Shown here piece by piece: positions 27,356 to 36,451 of a DNA stretch of 64,000 bases. Origin of the DNA: Hymenobacter puniceus (GTDB lineage Bacteria > Bacteroidota > Bacteroidia > Cytophagales > Hymenobacteraceae); the NCBI RefSeq assembly GCF_014333525.1, contig NZ_JACSCX010000004.1, positions 416,647 through 480,646 on the forward strand, given 5' to 3'. A model generated the notes under the pieces. The model worked only from the letters and a program-made list of their open reading frames with translations. It was not told the DNA's origin and ran no database searches. The stretch's first letter is position 1. Each line of letters starts with the position of its first letter. The translations under genes and the position numbers were made by a program.

Positions 27356-27596
27356 ATGAACTGGATTGGCAAAGCAGTGAACACTCGGCGACAAACTGCA
27401 ACAGACCAATCAGGGCCTGGCAGCACACGTTTTAAATTTACCATAACTACCACACCTCACAAACTATTATCATATTTTTTATAAATAAATTTTAATTTAT
27501 TACTCTATATATTCACTGCCCTTGCAAGCCCCTTTATCCACTATAGGCATCAGCAAGAGGCAGCCAATCTTTCAGATACACTCAACCCACTGTCCA

Positions 27597-28841
27597 TCAG
27601 GCGTGCTCGTATTGCACGGGTGTGGCGGCAGTAGTCAGTTGTGTACCACGCGCTTCGGCTACCACGGCTTCGTACAGGCGCAGCAGTATTGCGTAGTTGG
27701 TGGCGGGCGTATAGAGTGCCTCATATGTTGCCCGGCCGGCCGCACCAAGGTGGCTGGCTAATGCGGCATCTGCCAGCAGGGCCTGGGCTGCCTGCGCCAA
27801 GCCTTTGGCGTCGCCGGGTTCAAATAGCAGCCCATTGACACCCGACTGCACCATTTCGCCAGGGCCGCCGCGCCGCGAAGCCAGCACCGGAGTGCCGGTG
27901 GCAAAGGCTTCCAGCACTACCATCGGCATACCTTCCACACATTCTGAGGGCATCACCAAAGCCCGGCACCGGCGCATAGCAGTGGCCACTCCGGTGGCAT
28001 CGGCAGGCCCAAGGTAGCGGACCGAAGGCGCGGCAGCCGCACAAGCTTCTACCTCAGACCGCAAAGGTCCGTCGCCCACTACCAGTAGAGGCAGCGCATA
28101 AGTAGCCGCTGCTGTCAGCAGCGTGTGCAACCCCTTTTCGGGCGAGAGGCGGCCTACAAACAGCAGGTGCCCGTCGCGCTGGTTGCCAGGGTGCGGCGCG
28201 CCTGGGTCAGAGAGGAAATTGGGTTTGTAGGCCAATTGGCTGGGCTGCAGCCCCAACGAAGAATCCAGAAAGCGCCGACGGGCAAATTCGGTGAGCACGA
28301 GGTAGCGTGCCACGCCGGTCCGCCACGTGCCCAGCAGCTTGTGCAGGCCGGTAATGGCCGCCACAGCTGCCGTCTGGAGCATAGAATTGCGGTAGAGCCG
28401 CCGCCGCACAGCATCCCAGGGAAACAGGCGGTGCACGCTTTTCTCATACAGCTGCCCACCCGTGTACAGCAACGCACCGGGGCAGATAAGGCGGTAGTTG
28501 TGCATCGTCATTACTACCGGTACCCCAGCTTGGCGGGCCGCCCACAGCACAGCCGGCGAAGCCACCGGAAACAGGTTGTGTATGTGAATGACATCGGGCT
28601 GAAAGGCCTGGATGGCAGCTCTTAGCCGGCGTGCACTGCCGGGGTTATAAAACCCCAGGAGGCCGGCTTTCACCTTGTCCCACAGGCTAGGACCAATCTG
28701 CTGATTATGAAATTCCAGCGTTTCCACCGGGTGGCCGCGGGCGCGCAATAAGTCCCGCTCGGCCCGGAACACGGCATCTTCGCCGCCGGGCTGCTGGTAG
28801 AAATTATGCAGGAGCAGAATGCGCAACATAGGATACAACAT
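27597..28841 (-). CDS. Glycosyltransferase family 4
   Basis: A GT-B transferase of 414 aa, or 410 from the second ATG at 28829 (MLRILLLHNFYQQPGGED), which matches the usual family start better. Motifs are HIHNLFPVASPAVL, the donor-domain FVGRLSPEKGLHTLL near 226, and the GT4 signature PSECVEGMPMVVLEAFATG near 313-331. It lies below the HemL-like aminotransferase gene in the minus arm. The QQPGGED opening is common in EPS GT4 enzymes. Specificity is unknown. Confidence 0.92.
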   Translation of the reverse strand: MLYPMLRILLLHNFYQQPGGEDAVFRAERDLLRARGHPVETLEFHNQQIGPSLWDKVKAGLLGFYNPGSARRLRAAIQAFQPDVIHIHNLFPVASPAVLWAARQAGVPVVMTMHNYRLICPGALLYTGGQLYEKSVHRLFPWDAVRRRLYRNSMLQTAAVAAITGLHKLLGTWRTGVARYLVLTEFARRRFLDSSLGLQPSQLAYKPNFLSDPGAPHPGNQRDGHLLFVGRLSPEKGLHTLLTAAATYALPLLVVGDGPLRSEVEACAAAAPSVRYLGPADATGVATAMRRCRALVMPSECVEGMPMVVLEAFATGTPVLASRRGGPGEMVQSGVNGLLFEPGDAKGLAQAAQALLADAALASHLGAAGRATYEALYTPATNYAILLRLYEAVVAEARGTQLTTAATPVQYEHA

Positions 28842-28921
28842 CAGCAGTCAGAAACGCCGGAAAGCACATAAGCAGAAGCAGGCTACGGGCTACCGCACGC
28901 GCAGATGGAAACTACCACGGG

Positions 28922-30277
28922 CTAATTGCGTGTGCGGTACACCGATTTCACCGGGGCGCCCACTAAGTAGTGCTCTACACCATTTTCCAGTGCCTGGCGG
29001 TACACGCCCAGCACCTCGTAGAGTTGCTCCAGCACTTGGTTGATGATGGCCGGGGTGTGCGAGTAGTTGACAATCAGTGACGGCATAAGCAGGCCGCGCC
29101 GCATGGTTTCCTGCAGAAACAGCGTCCGCAGAGCGGCCGAGTGCTGGCCGGCAGCGTCGCGGGTGGTGTAAATGAGGCCGCAGGGCTTCCCTACGGCCTG
29201 CACCTGGGCCTGCACTCCTTGCTCGCAGGCGGCCTGGTACAAGCCTGCCGCCAGCTGCCGGCCTACGCTCCAGAGGTGCTCTACCACCGGCTGGGTGCGG
29301 TATTCGTGCATCACGGCACGGGCGGCGGCCAGGGCATGCGTTTCGGCCCCGTAGGTTGTGGAAAGCAGAAATACCCGATCCTGGGCGTGGTGCAGCCCGC
29401 CCAGTTCCATCAGTTCGCGGCGGCCGGTCAGGGCGGCCAAACTGAACCCGTTGGCCAGGGCCTTGCCCCAGGTGCTGAGGTCGGGCCGAACACCGTGGTA
29501 ACCTTGCGCCCCGTGGTTGTGCCAGCGGAAACCCGTGATGATTTCATCGAAGATGAGCACCGCACCGTGCTGGTCGCAGAGGTGGCGCAAGCCGGCCAGG
29601 AAGCCTGGCGCCGGGGGCACGTCTTTCTCCACTTCCAGCAGCAGGCAGGCAATCTGGCCGGGGTATGTGGCAAACAGCGTTTGGGCGCTATCCAGGTTGT
29701 TATAGCGGAAGCCCACAGTGAGGGCCTGCACCGCCTGCGGAATGCCTGCCGCCAATGGTGTGGTGCCCATAAACCAGTCGTCGCAGGAAAAGAACGGATG
29801 GTCCTGGCAGATAGCCACCAGGTCGCGGCCGGTAGCGGCGCGGGCCAGCTTCACGGCGGCACTGGTGGCATCAGAGCCATTTTTGGTGAACTTCACCATG
29901 TCGCCGGCCTGTGTGAACTCCAGAAAGTCTTCGGCGGCTTCCAGTTCCAGCACGGCCGGCCGGCCGAAGTTCACGCCTAGCTCCAGCTGCCGACGGGCCG
30001 CGGCCACCACCGGGGCGTAGGCATGGCCCAGCGTGACCGAGCGCAGCCCGGCCCCAAACTCAATAAACTCGTTGCCATCCACGTCCCAGACCCGGCAACC
30101 GTCGCCCCGCACGATATAGGGCGCCATGTGCTCTGGGAATTGGTCGTCGCCTTTGGCATACGTGTGTGCCCCTCCCGGAATAGCCGCATGGAACCGGGCC
30201 TGCAGTGCCTGAGAGGCCGCAAACCCGAGAGGTGGCGAAGCCAGGGCTGGTGACGGAGATACGAAGGTGGTTTCCAT
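28922..30277 (-). CDS. HemL-like class III aminotransferase/aminomutase of the sugar module
   Basis: A PLP enzyme of 451 aa close to glutamate-1-semialdehyde aminomutase: AAIPGGAHTYAKGDDQFPE near 31-49, TKNGSDATSAAVKLARAATG near 131-150, IFDEIITGFRW near 242 and the PLP Lys at 272 (STWGKALANGFSLAAL). It is unlikely to be the haem-pathway enzyme, because it sits inside an EPS operon between a DUF4910 gene and a GT4. Such paralogues recur in surface-polysaccharide loci, where they probably make an amino sugar or an amino-acid-like substituent. The substrate is not known to me. The start is the ATG at 30277. Confidence 0.85.
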   Translation of the reverse strand: METTFVSPSPALASPPLGFAASQALQARFHAAIPGGAHTYAKGDDQFPEHMAPYIVRGDGCRVWDVDGNEFIEFGAGLRSVTLGHAYAPVVAAARRQLELGVNFGRPAVLELEAAEDFLEFTQAGDMVKFTKNGSDATSAAVKLARAATGRDLVAICQDHPFFSCDDWFMGTTPLAAGIPQAVQALTVGFRYNNLDSAQTLFATYPGQIACLLLEVEKDVPPAPGFLAGLRHLCDQHGAVLIFDEIITGFRWHNHGAQGYHGVRPDLSTWGKALANGFSLAALTGRRELMELGGLHHAQDRVFLLSTTYGAETHALAAARAVMHEYRTQPVVEHLWSVGRQLAAGLYQAACEQGVQAQVQAVGKPCGLIYTTRDAAGQHSAALRTLFLQETMRRGLLMPSLIVNYSHTPAIINQVLEQLYEVLGVYRQALENGVEHYLVGAPVKSVYRTRN

Positions 30278-30310
30278 GAGCGACGTTACAAAGTACTGAG
30301 GCAGAACCTC

Positions 30311-31618
30311 TCAGGTGAAAGGCCAGGCAGCGGGTTCGGGGGCCGCAACGGCCAGCAGATCGGTAGCGGCCAGGGCCTGTGCGGCGCGGTGTAGCAGCTC
30401 GAAAGGCAGCCCCGATCTGGCGGCTACATCCAGCAGCGGCGTCTGGCCATCAGCGAGGCTGAGTACCCACAGCAGCGCCATCTGCCAGTCTTGTCCTTCG
30501 GTGCCGCCGCCCACGCCTTTGTAGAGGCCGCGGCGGCCCAGTTGCGGCTCGCCGTAGGGCTGCAGATTGCGGTAGCAGCGGTTGTGGTCGAGCGTCTGGC
30601 AGAAGCGCAGCACCAGCTCCACTGACTCCTGTAGCTGCGACGCCTGCACGAATTCGAGGTTGTCGGCTGAGGTGTGGTATTCAGCAAACTCGCCGAACGG
30701 CGTGCGCGACAAACAGCCCACCGGCAGATTGAACCCTGGCGAGCAATACTGCCGCTCATCGTAGCCATAAGGCAGCCAAGGCCGTATTTCGGATGCGGGA
30801 GCGTGGCGGCCCAACACCAGGTTTGCCACGGCATCAACGGGTGCATTGCCTCGCCGGCTTTGCTTGTAGGTGAAGTGCCCTGGCCCGCCAAGCAATGCAA
30901 GCACCAGCCCGTGCCGGATACGGGCAATGGCATCAGGATTGAGCGCCAGCCAGGTGATACTGCCAATGGTACCCGGCCCAAATACAAACCGATATGCGTA
31001 GCGGCGCTCCGGCAGCGCGGCCAGCTGCTGGGCCAGTGCCACAGCCACCACCAGCCCCGACAGGTTGTCGTTGGCCAGGGACGGATGGCAGCAATGGCAC
31101 GAAAGCAGCACTTCGCCAGCATCGGGCCCGGCCGCAGTGGCAGGCAGCAGCAGCTCACCGTACGTTAGCGAGCCGGCGGCATCCAGGGTACTATCGATGC
31201 ACACTTCGTAATAGTCGTCCTGCAGCTGCAGCCGGTTGTGGTGGGGCAGGCAGAAGCCCCAGGCGGGCTGGTAGTAGCTGGTGCGGTACGGAATAAGGTC
31301 GGGCTGCTCGGGCAGCGAATACAGGTGCTGGTCCAGCTCCTGCCGCGAGAACCAGCCCCGCACTGGAGTGCTGTAGCCCAGCACGTGCAGGGTGTGCTGC
31401 GCAAAGTCAATAACCCGCTCCCCGGCAGCGTTTTTCACCCACGCCTCCCGGATGTTCCACTCGGCCGGCACGGTCCAGTCCAGCACCGGCGTGCCGCTGG
31501 GCACCTCGTGCACCTGCAGCGCCGGCAAATACTCGCGCACAATAGCCAGCGTTTCGCGCACCCCGTCGCCGGTGATGCTCCGGCAGATTGGAAACAGGCG
31601 GCGCAGCAACGCCTGCAT
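30311..31618 (-). CDS. DUF4910/DUF2172 aminopeptidase-like protein
   Basis: A 435-aa protein of the M28-like (clan MH) family found in polysaccharide loci. It has LFPICRSITGDGVRETL near 6-22, the predicted metal-binding stretch CHCCHPSLANDNLSG, YRFVFGPGTIGSI, and later CSPGFNLPVGCLSRTPFGE. The last 60 residues (PLLDVAARSGLPFELLHRAA) look like the winged-helix domain usual for the family. I chose the ATG at 31618. The frame stays open to 31780, but the extra part reads like translated AT-rich spacer. It may hydrolyse an amide on a sugar or precursor; the activity is not established. Confidence 0.85.
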   Translation of the reverse strand: MQALLRRLFPICRSITGDGVRETLAIVREYLPALQVHEVPSGTPVLDWTVPAEWNIREAWVKNAAGERVIDFAQHTLHVLGYSTPVRGWFSRQELDQHLYSLPEQPDLIPYRTSYYQPAWGFCLPHHNRLQLQDDYYEVCIDSTLDAAGSLTYGELLLPATAAGPDAGEVLLSCHCCHPSLANDNLSGLVVAVALAQQLAALPERRYAYRFVFGPGTIGSITWLALNPDAIARIRHGLVLALLGGPGHFTYKQSRRGNAPVDAVANLVLGRHAPASEIRPWLPYGYDERQYCSPGFNLPVGCLSRTPFGEFAEYHTSADNLEFVQASQLQESVELVLRFCQTLDHNRCYRNLQPYGEPQLGRRGLYKGVGGGTEGQDWQMALLWVLSLADGQTPLLDVAARSGLPFELLHRAAQALAATDLLAVAAPEPAAWPFT

Positions 31619-31776
31619 ATCGTCGGCCGAAACCAGGGCCGCAGCTGAAACGAAGGGCGCAGAGGTGGCTAGCACAAGGGTGAAGTAGAGAAGTAATAAA
31701 AAATGATTCGGGTTGATGTGGTCAGGGCTTTTGCGGGCGTAGACTGACAGGCGTTTTCTACTACCAGCCCAGCACC

Positions 31777-33129
31777 TCATTCATACACCCGTACTTCCGG
31801 AATGGGCACTACAAACTGCCCGCCCCACTCCCGGATACCGCTCATCTGCTCCATTATTTCCTCGCGCAGGTTCCAGGGCAGAATCAGCACGTAATCGGGG
31901 CGGGTGCTGAAGATGCGGTCGGGGTGGCAGATAGGAATGCGGGAGCCGGGCAGAAAATTGCCTTGCTTGTGGGGGCTAACATCCACGGTATACTCCAGAA
32001 AGTCGGTGCGGATGCCGCAGTAGTTGAGCAGAGTATTTCCCTTACCGGGCGCCCCATAGCCCACCACTGTTTTGCCGGCGCGCTTGACGTCAATCAGGAA
32101 TTCGAGCAGCTTGCGCTTGGTTTCCTTGGCTTTCTCCTCAAAGTCGGCGTAGTAGGCCAGCTCTGTGATACCCAGCACCAGCTCCCGCGTCCGCAGCTCC
32201 GTCACTCGGGCCGTTACGGGCCACGCATCTGATGCTGCGTGCCGGGCGTAGATGCGCAGTGAGCCCCCGTGCGTAGGCAGTTCGTCTACATCAAACAGCG
32301 TAAGGCCATGGTGTGCGAAGATGCGCTCCACGGTGTAAAACGACAGGTAGCTGAAATGCTCGTGGTAGATGGTATCAAACTGGTTGCCTTCCATCAGGCG
32401 CAGCAGGTGCGGAAACTCCATTGTGATAACGCCATCGGGCTTGAGCAGCGTCTGCATACCAGCCACGAAGTCGTTGATGTCGGGCACGTGGGCCAGCACA
32501 TTGTTGCCCAGCAGCAGATCGGCCTGGCCCATGGTGCCGGCAATCTGGGCTGCCGTGTCGTGCCCGAAGAACTGACCTAGTGTGTTGATACCCTTGGCGC
32601 GGGCCACTTCCGCCACATTGAGGGCTGGCTCCACGCCCAGCACCGGAATACCCTTGGCTACAAAGTATTGCAGCAGGTAGCCATCATTTGAGGCCACTTC
32701 CACTACCAAGCTGTCCTCGTTCAGGCTGAAGCGCTTGGCAGCCATATCGGTGTAGCGGCTGGCATGGCGCAGCCACGAGGCCGAGTAAGAAGAGAAGTAA
32801 GCGTACTCGTTCTGGAAGATTTGCTCAGAAGTCACAAACTCATCTAGCTGCACCAGAAAGCACTCCCGGCACACCCGGGCGTGCAGCGGATAAAACGCTT
32901 CGGCACGGTTGAACTCGTGCGGGCGCACGTGGTGCTGGCACAGCGGTGAGGTGCCCAGGTTAACGAATGTAGTATCGAGCGGAGCGCCACAGAAGCGGCA
33001 CGGGCTGGCCGGTGGCTCTACCGGGCTGGCCGAAGCCGGCATCACAGCTTCGGTAAGCGCAGTAGCCTCTGCTGACCGAAGCTGTCTTGCAGCAGTTTCA
33101 TCAAGTGGATAAGCAGTTAGCTTGTTCAT
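31777..33129 (-). CDS. SAM-dependent C-methyltransferase (sugar C-methyltransferase family)
   Basis: A three-part methyltransferase of 450 aa. The N-terminal zinc-binding domain has C44/C47 and C87/C90 (CRFCG, CRECF). A class I SAM domain has VVEVASNDGYLLQYF near 142-156 and LLGNNVLAHVPDINDFV. A C-terminal C-methyltransferase domain holds VVGYGAPGKGNTLLNYCG. This arrangement is that of TylC3/NovU-type enzymes that methylate a carbon of 4-keto nucleotide sugars. A low-complexity 40-residue N-terminus precedes the zinc domain. It predicts a branched-chain methylated sugar in the polymer. Confidence 0.9.
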   Translation of the reverse strand: MNKLTAYPLDETAARQLRSAEATALTEAVMPASASPVEPPASPCRFCGAPLDTTFVNLGTSPLCQHHVRPHEFNRAEAFYPLHARVCRECFLVQLDEFVTSEQIFQNEYAYFSSYSASWLRHASRYTDMAAKRFSLNEDSLVVEVASNDGYLLQYFVAKGIPVLGVEPALNVAEVARAKGINTLGQFFGHDTAAQIAGTMGQADLLLGNNVLAHVPDINDFVAGMQTLLKPDGVITMEFPHLLRLMEGNQFDTIYHEHFSYLSFYTVERIFAHHGLTLFDVDELPTHGGSLRIYARHAASDAWPVTARVTELRTRELVLGITELAYYADFEEKAKETKRKLLEFLIDVKRAGKTVVGYGAPGKGNTLLNYCGIRTDFLEYTVDVSPHKQGNFLPGSRIPICHPDRIFSTRPDYVLILPWNLREEIMEQMSGIREWGGQFVVPIPEVRVYE

Positions 33130-33192
33130 AGTAGCAGTGAGGAGAGAGCAAGTAGAGCAGCAATGAGGGCACGGCCGGGGTTGGCACGCAGC

Positions 33193-34539
33193 TTACCGCA
33201 GCACCGGAGGCGGCAGGGCCCGATCGGTTAATGAGGCCACGGCACCGGCGAAGTATGCCGTTTGCTCGGCCCGCAGCTGATCAATCAGGCGGCCCTCGGG
33301 CAGCACCACATCGTCGTAGGTTAGCACTTGGTCGCGCTGAACATCATGCCGTAGCACGCAGCCCTCTGCTACACCAATGGGCAGCAGGTTGTCGCGCTCC
33401 GTGATGTCAGCATTTTCGGCCAGGCCGTAGGTGTGGTAGTGTCCGATGCCGTCGAGGGTCTGGCCGGCAAACAGGTCTATCTTGGCAGCCGTCACCACTT
33501 CCACCCGCATAGGGCCGGCCGGCGCCAGCGTGGCATCCTGAAACAGCACGGCGCGGGCCACCGAAGTCGGGGTTTCAAAGTGGCACAGGTGATACGGTGT
33601 ATAGAAGCAGTAGAGCGGGCCGGGGCCCAGCTTATAGAGTTTGAGGTAGTGCTGCTGCACGGCATCCTCAACGGTGCCCAGCACAAATACGCCCGGCCCG
33701 GGCTCGGCTCCCACCACATAATCGACGAGGCCCGGGCCGCCACCAAGCAGCAGCTCCTGCGGATACCACTCGGCGGCCTTGCTGACAGGCGTGCCCGGCG
33801 CTACGGTAGGGCCCAGCATACCGCGCCGCGCCACGCGCATATCCAGCGCATTGGCAATAACGGCTTGCTCGAAGCTGATTTTGCTGCCGTCGGCAAAGCT
33901 CGTAACCATGCTGGGGTTCTGGCCCCACTGCCGCGCAAAGCCTTCCTGCGTGGTGGGGTTGCGGTACGGGTCGTGCAGGCCTTTAATGTTGCCACACAGC
34001 ACCGGCGTCACGCCCAGGCCCTTCACGAAACGGGCCAGATTGAGTGTCACGCCGGGCTGGTCGCCATCCGAAACGGTGTAGATGACGCCGGCCCGGTCGG
34101 CGTACACCTTCAGGATAGGGCCGACGGTGCCATCCAGCTCGGCATTGAGCAGAATAATGTGCTTGCCATGCCGGATGGCTTCCAGCACCACCTGCGCACC
34201 ATGCTCCACGGCGCCCGTCACCTCAATAATGGCATCAATGCCGGCGGCGCAACTCAGTAGCAGCGCATCGTCGGTGATGGCCGGCCGGCCCAGCGCAATG
34301 CAGGCTTCCAGCTGCGCCACCGAAGCCACTTCTTGCACTTCCGGCACGCCGGCTTCGGCGAAGATAGCGCGGGCGCGGTCGGGCGTGCGGTTGGCAATGG
34401 CCACCAGCTCCATACCGGGCACGTAGCGGCAGATCTGCCGGGCCACGCCCCGCGCCATGAAGCCGGCGCCAATCATACCAACCCGAATCGGGTTGCCGTC
34501 GCGCTGCCGCTTTTCCAGAGCTTTATCAATGATTAGCAT
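33193..34539 (-). CDS. NAD(P)-dependent oxidoreductase with SAF domain (homoserine-dehydrogenase-like)
   Basis: A 448-aa protein. The Rossmann motif RVGMIGAGFMARGVA at about 19-33 and the downstream VVLEAIRHGKHIILLNAELDGTVG resemble the homoserine dehydrogenase/aspartate-semialdehyde fold. A C-terminal SAF domain (LLPIGVAEGCVLRHDV) is like those of altronate dehydratase and antifreeze-type domains. Proteins of this make-up recur in O-antigen loci beside HemL-like aminotransferases and RfbF. I infer it reduces or oxidises a small keto or aldehyde intermediate rather than homoserine. The start is the ATG at 34539. Confidence 0.8.
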   Translation of the reverse strand: MLIIDKALEKRQRDGNPIRVGMIGAGFMARGVARQICRYVPGMELVAIANRTPDRARAIFAEAGVPEVQEVASVAQLEACIALGRPAITDDALLLSCAAGIDAIIEVTGAVEHGAQVVLEAIRHGKHIILLNAELDGTVGPILKVYADRAGVIYTVSDGDQPGVTLNLARFVKGLGVTPVLCGNIKGLHDPYRNPTTQEGFARQWGQNPSMVTSFADGSKISFEQAVIANALDMRVARRGMLGPTVAPGTPVSKAAEWYPQELLLGGGPGLVDYVVGAEPGPGVFVLGTVEDAVQQHYLKLYKLGPGPLYCFYTPYHLCHFETPTSVARAVLFQDATLAPAGPMRVEVVTAAKIDLFAGQTLDGIGHYHTYGLAENADITERDNLLPIGVAEGCVLRHDVQRDQVLTYDDVVLPEGRLIDQLRAEQTAYFAGAVASLTDRALPPPVLR

Positions 34540-34627
34540 GCGTTTTCAATTAAAAATTGAGCATTAAAAATTAAGAATTGCCGACGGCCTGAGTGCCCTG
34601 ACGGCTCGAGAAGGCCATTTTTACTTC

Positions 34628-35203
34628 TCAATTTTTAATTACTTCCAGCTCTTCCGGCACTCTCAGCTGGAAGTCAGGGTGCTGCCGGTCTTTTTCCGAC
34701 ACCAAGGTGGGCTGCAGGGGCCACTGAATCCCGATGGCGGGGTCGTTCCAGCGCAGGCCCCGCTCGGCTCCGGGCGCGTATTTGGCCGACACCTGATAGC
34801 ACACATCGGTATGGTCGGTGAGGGTGATGAAGCCGTGGGCAAAGCGCCCCGGCACAAACAGCATCCGAAACGAGTCGGCAGTCAGCTCCACGCCCAGCCA
34901 CTTGCCGTAGGTTGGCGACTCTTCGCGCAGGTCCACTATCACGTCGTAAATGGCGCCGCGGGTGCAGCGCACCAGCTTGGTTTCTTCGTGCGGCGGCAGC
35001 TGGTAGTGCATGCCGCGCAGGGTTCCTCGCTGTGGGTTCGAGGAGACGTTGGCCTGCAGCGGCGGCATGAGGATGCCATGTGCGGCAAATTCATCTTCGC
35101 ACCAAGAGCGCGCAAAAAAGCCCCGCTCATCGGACATGCGCTCCACATCAATGATGAAAGCGCCAGGCAACTCAGTTTCAGTGAAAATCATACGAGAGTC
35201 CAT
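34628..35203 (-). CDS. rfbC: dTDP-4-dehydrorhamnose 3,5-epimerase family protein
   Basis: A cupin-fold epimerase of 191 aa. Motifs are DERGFFARSWCEDEFAAHG near 24-42, QANVSSNPQRGTLRGMHYQ near 49-67 with the catalytic His in the GMHYQ part, and VPGRFAHGFITLTDHTDVCY. I chose the ATG at 35203 (MDSRMIF); MIF at 35191 is the alternative. A longer open frame to 35299 overlaps the SDR stop and is spurious. In this module it probably epimerises a CDP- or dTDP-linked 4-keto-6-deoxyhexose before C-methylation. No RmlA, RmlB or RmlD accompanies it here. Confidence 0.9.
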   Translation of the reverse strand: MDSRMIFTETELPGAFIIDVERMSDERGFFARSWCEDEFAAHGILMPPLQANVSSNPQRGTLRGMHYQLPPHEETKLVRCTRGAIYDVIVDLREESPTYGKWLGVELTADSFRMLFVPGRFAHGFITLTDHTDVCYQVSAKYAPGAERGLRWNDPAIGIQWPLQPTLVSEKDRQHPDFQLRVPEELEVIKN

Positions 35204-35253
35204 TTGGGAAGAGTAGCAACGGTGGAATGTTGGGCAAGAGTAACCAGGCTTGG

Positions 35254-36336
35254 TCAGACCAGGACAGCGGGACCAGGCACCACCGTCGGCAGCGCCCAAT
35301 TGAGTTCGTCGGTTAGCTCACCGGCTTCGCGCAGCGCCGTGAGCACCCGCAGCCGCATCAATTGCGACGTGCGGAATGTGGCGTCGCGGAAGTTCATGGC
35401 CAGCAAACCGTCGCGCAGCTCGTCAATGGTATCGGGCAGTGTCCGCCGGGGCTGGTGGGCGGGGGCCAGGCGGCGGTACAAACTAAAATCGACGCGGTAG
35501 GAGCGTTTGTCGGGGGGGGCAGCAGCATTTAAACTTACTTCTGTACCCGGAATACTCTTAGCAATGGCGTGGGCCAGGTCGCGCACCTGGTAGTTCCAGC
35601 TGTCGGTACCGGTATTGATGGCCAGAAAGGCCCCACCCTGGCTAACCTCACGCCCGAGGGCCCACTCAATAGCCCGGGCCATATCCTGCACATGAATCAG
35701 GGGCCGCCAGGGCGTGCCGTCGCTGAGGATACTGATGGCACCCGCCGCTACAGCCCCGGCCACAAAATCATTGACGACCAGATCCAGGCGCAGCCGGTCG
35801 CTCCAGCCACAGGCCGTGGCAAACCGCAGGCAGGTTACACAGAACTCGTCATTGGCTAAAGGGCGCAAATCCAGCTCGCTCTGCACCTTGGAGCGGGCAT
35901 ACGCCGTAAGTGGATTCACTGCGGAGGTTTCTGTTTTGGCCCCTTCGCCCCCCGCCCCATAGATGCTGCAGGAGCTGGCAAACACAAACGCCCGCACCCC
36001 GGCCGCCTTAGCCTGCCGGGCCAGCCGGATGCCAGCTTCGTGGTTTACCTGCATCGTAACGTCTTCGTAAGTCTGGCCCATGGGGTCGTTGCTGATGGCC
36101 GCCAGGTGCACGACACCATCGACACCGTCCAGCAGCTCTGCAGGCAACTCACGTACATCACCAAAAAGCTGGCGGTCCAGCCGTGACTCCGGCAGCCGGG
36201 AAGCACCGGTCAGGCAGTGCGCAAAGAAGCCCATGTCGTAGCCAATCAGCTCGGCCTGCGGAAACTGGCGGCGCAGGTGCTGTACCACGCCGGGCCCTAC
36301 ATAGCCCATATTGCCGGTTATAAGGATGCGGTTCAT
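35254..36336 (-). CDS. NAD-dependent epimerase/dehydratase (extended SDR)
   Basis: A nucleotide-sugar SDR of 360 aa. It has the glycine motif ITGNMGYVG (6-14), VVHLAAISNDPMG near 75, SSCSIYG near 121 and the catalytic Tyr146-x3-Lys150 (YARSK). The C-terminal half is family-like to WRPLIHVQDMARAIEW. It is the only candidate in the module for the step after CDP-sugar formation. It lacks obvious features of the RfbG 4,6-dehydratase, so it could be an epimerase, reductase or dehydratase. The start is the ATG at 36336. Confidence 0.87.
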   Translation of the reverse strand: MNRILITGNMGYVGPGVVQHLRRQFPQAELIGYDMGFFAHCLTGASRLPESRLDRQLFGDVRELPAELLDGVDGVVHLAAISNDPMGQTYEDVTMQVNHEAGIRLARQAKAAGVRAFVFASSCSIYGAGGEGAKTETSAVNPLTAYARSKVQSELDLRPLANDEFCVTCLRFATACGWSDRLRLDLVVNDFVAGAVAAGAISILSDGTPWRPLIHVQDMARAIEWALGREVSQGGAFLAINTGTDSWNYQVRDLAHAIAKSIPGTEVSLNAAAPPDKRSYRVDFSLYRRLAPAHQPRRTLPDTIDELRDGLLAMNFRDATFRTSQLMRLRVLTALREAGELTDELNWALPTVVPGPAVLV

Positions 36337-36451
36337 TGGAGAGCAGAAGAAGTGTGGCAGAAAAGAGTGCTCGTAGGGCAAAGAGAGGCCCTGCAGCCCC
36401 TGTAGAGCAGGAGCTGATTGGTTGGTGGGATGTGGAGTGAGGAGGCGGCAG

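Noticed and set aside
28922..30277. hemL (glutamate-1-semialdehyde aminomutase for haem)
   Set aside because: The sequence is HemL-like, but the operon is for polysaccharide synthesis and no other haem gene is near. Kept as a HemL-like aminotransferase.
34628..35299. Longer start of the RfbC-type gene at 35299
   Set aside because: The extra residues overlap the end of the SDR gene and do not resemble the epimerase family. The ATG at 35203 fits the family N-terminus.
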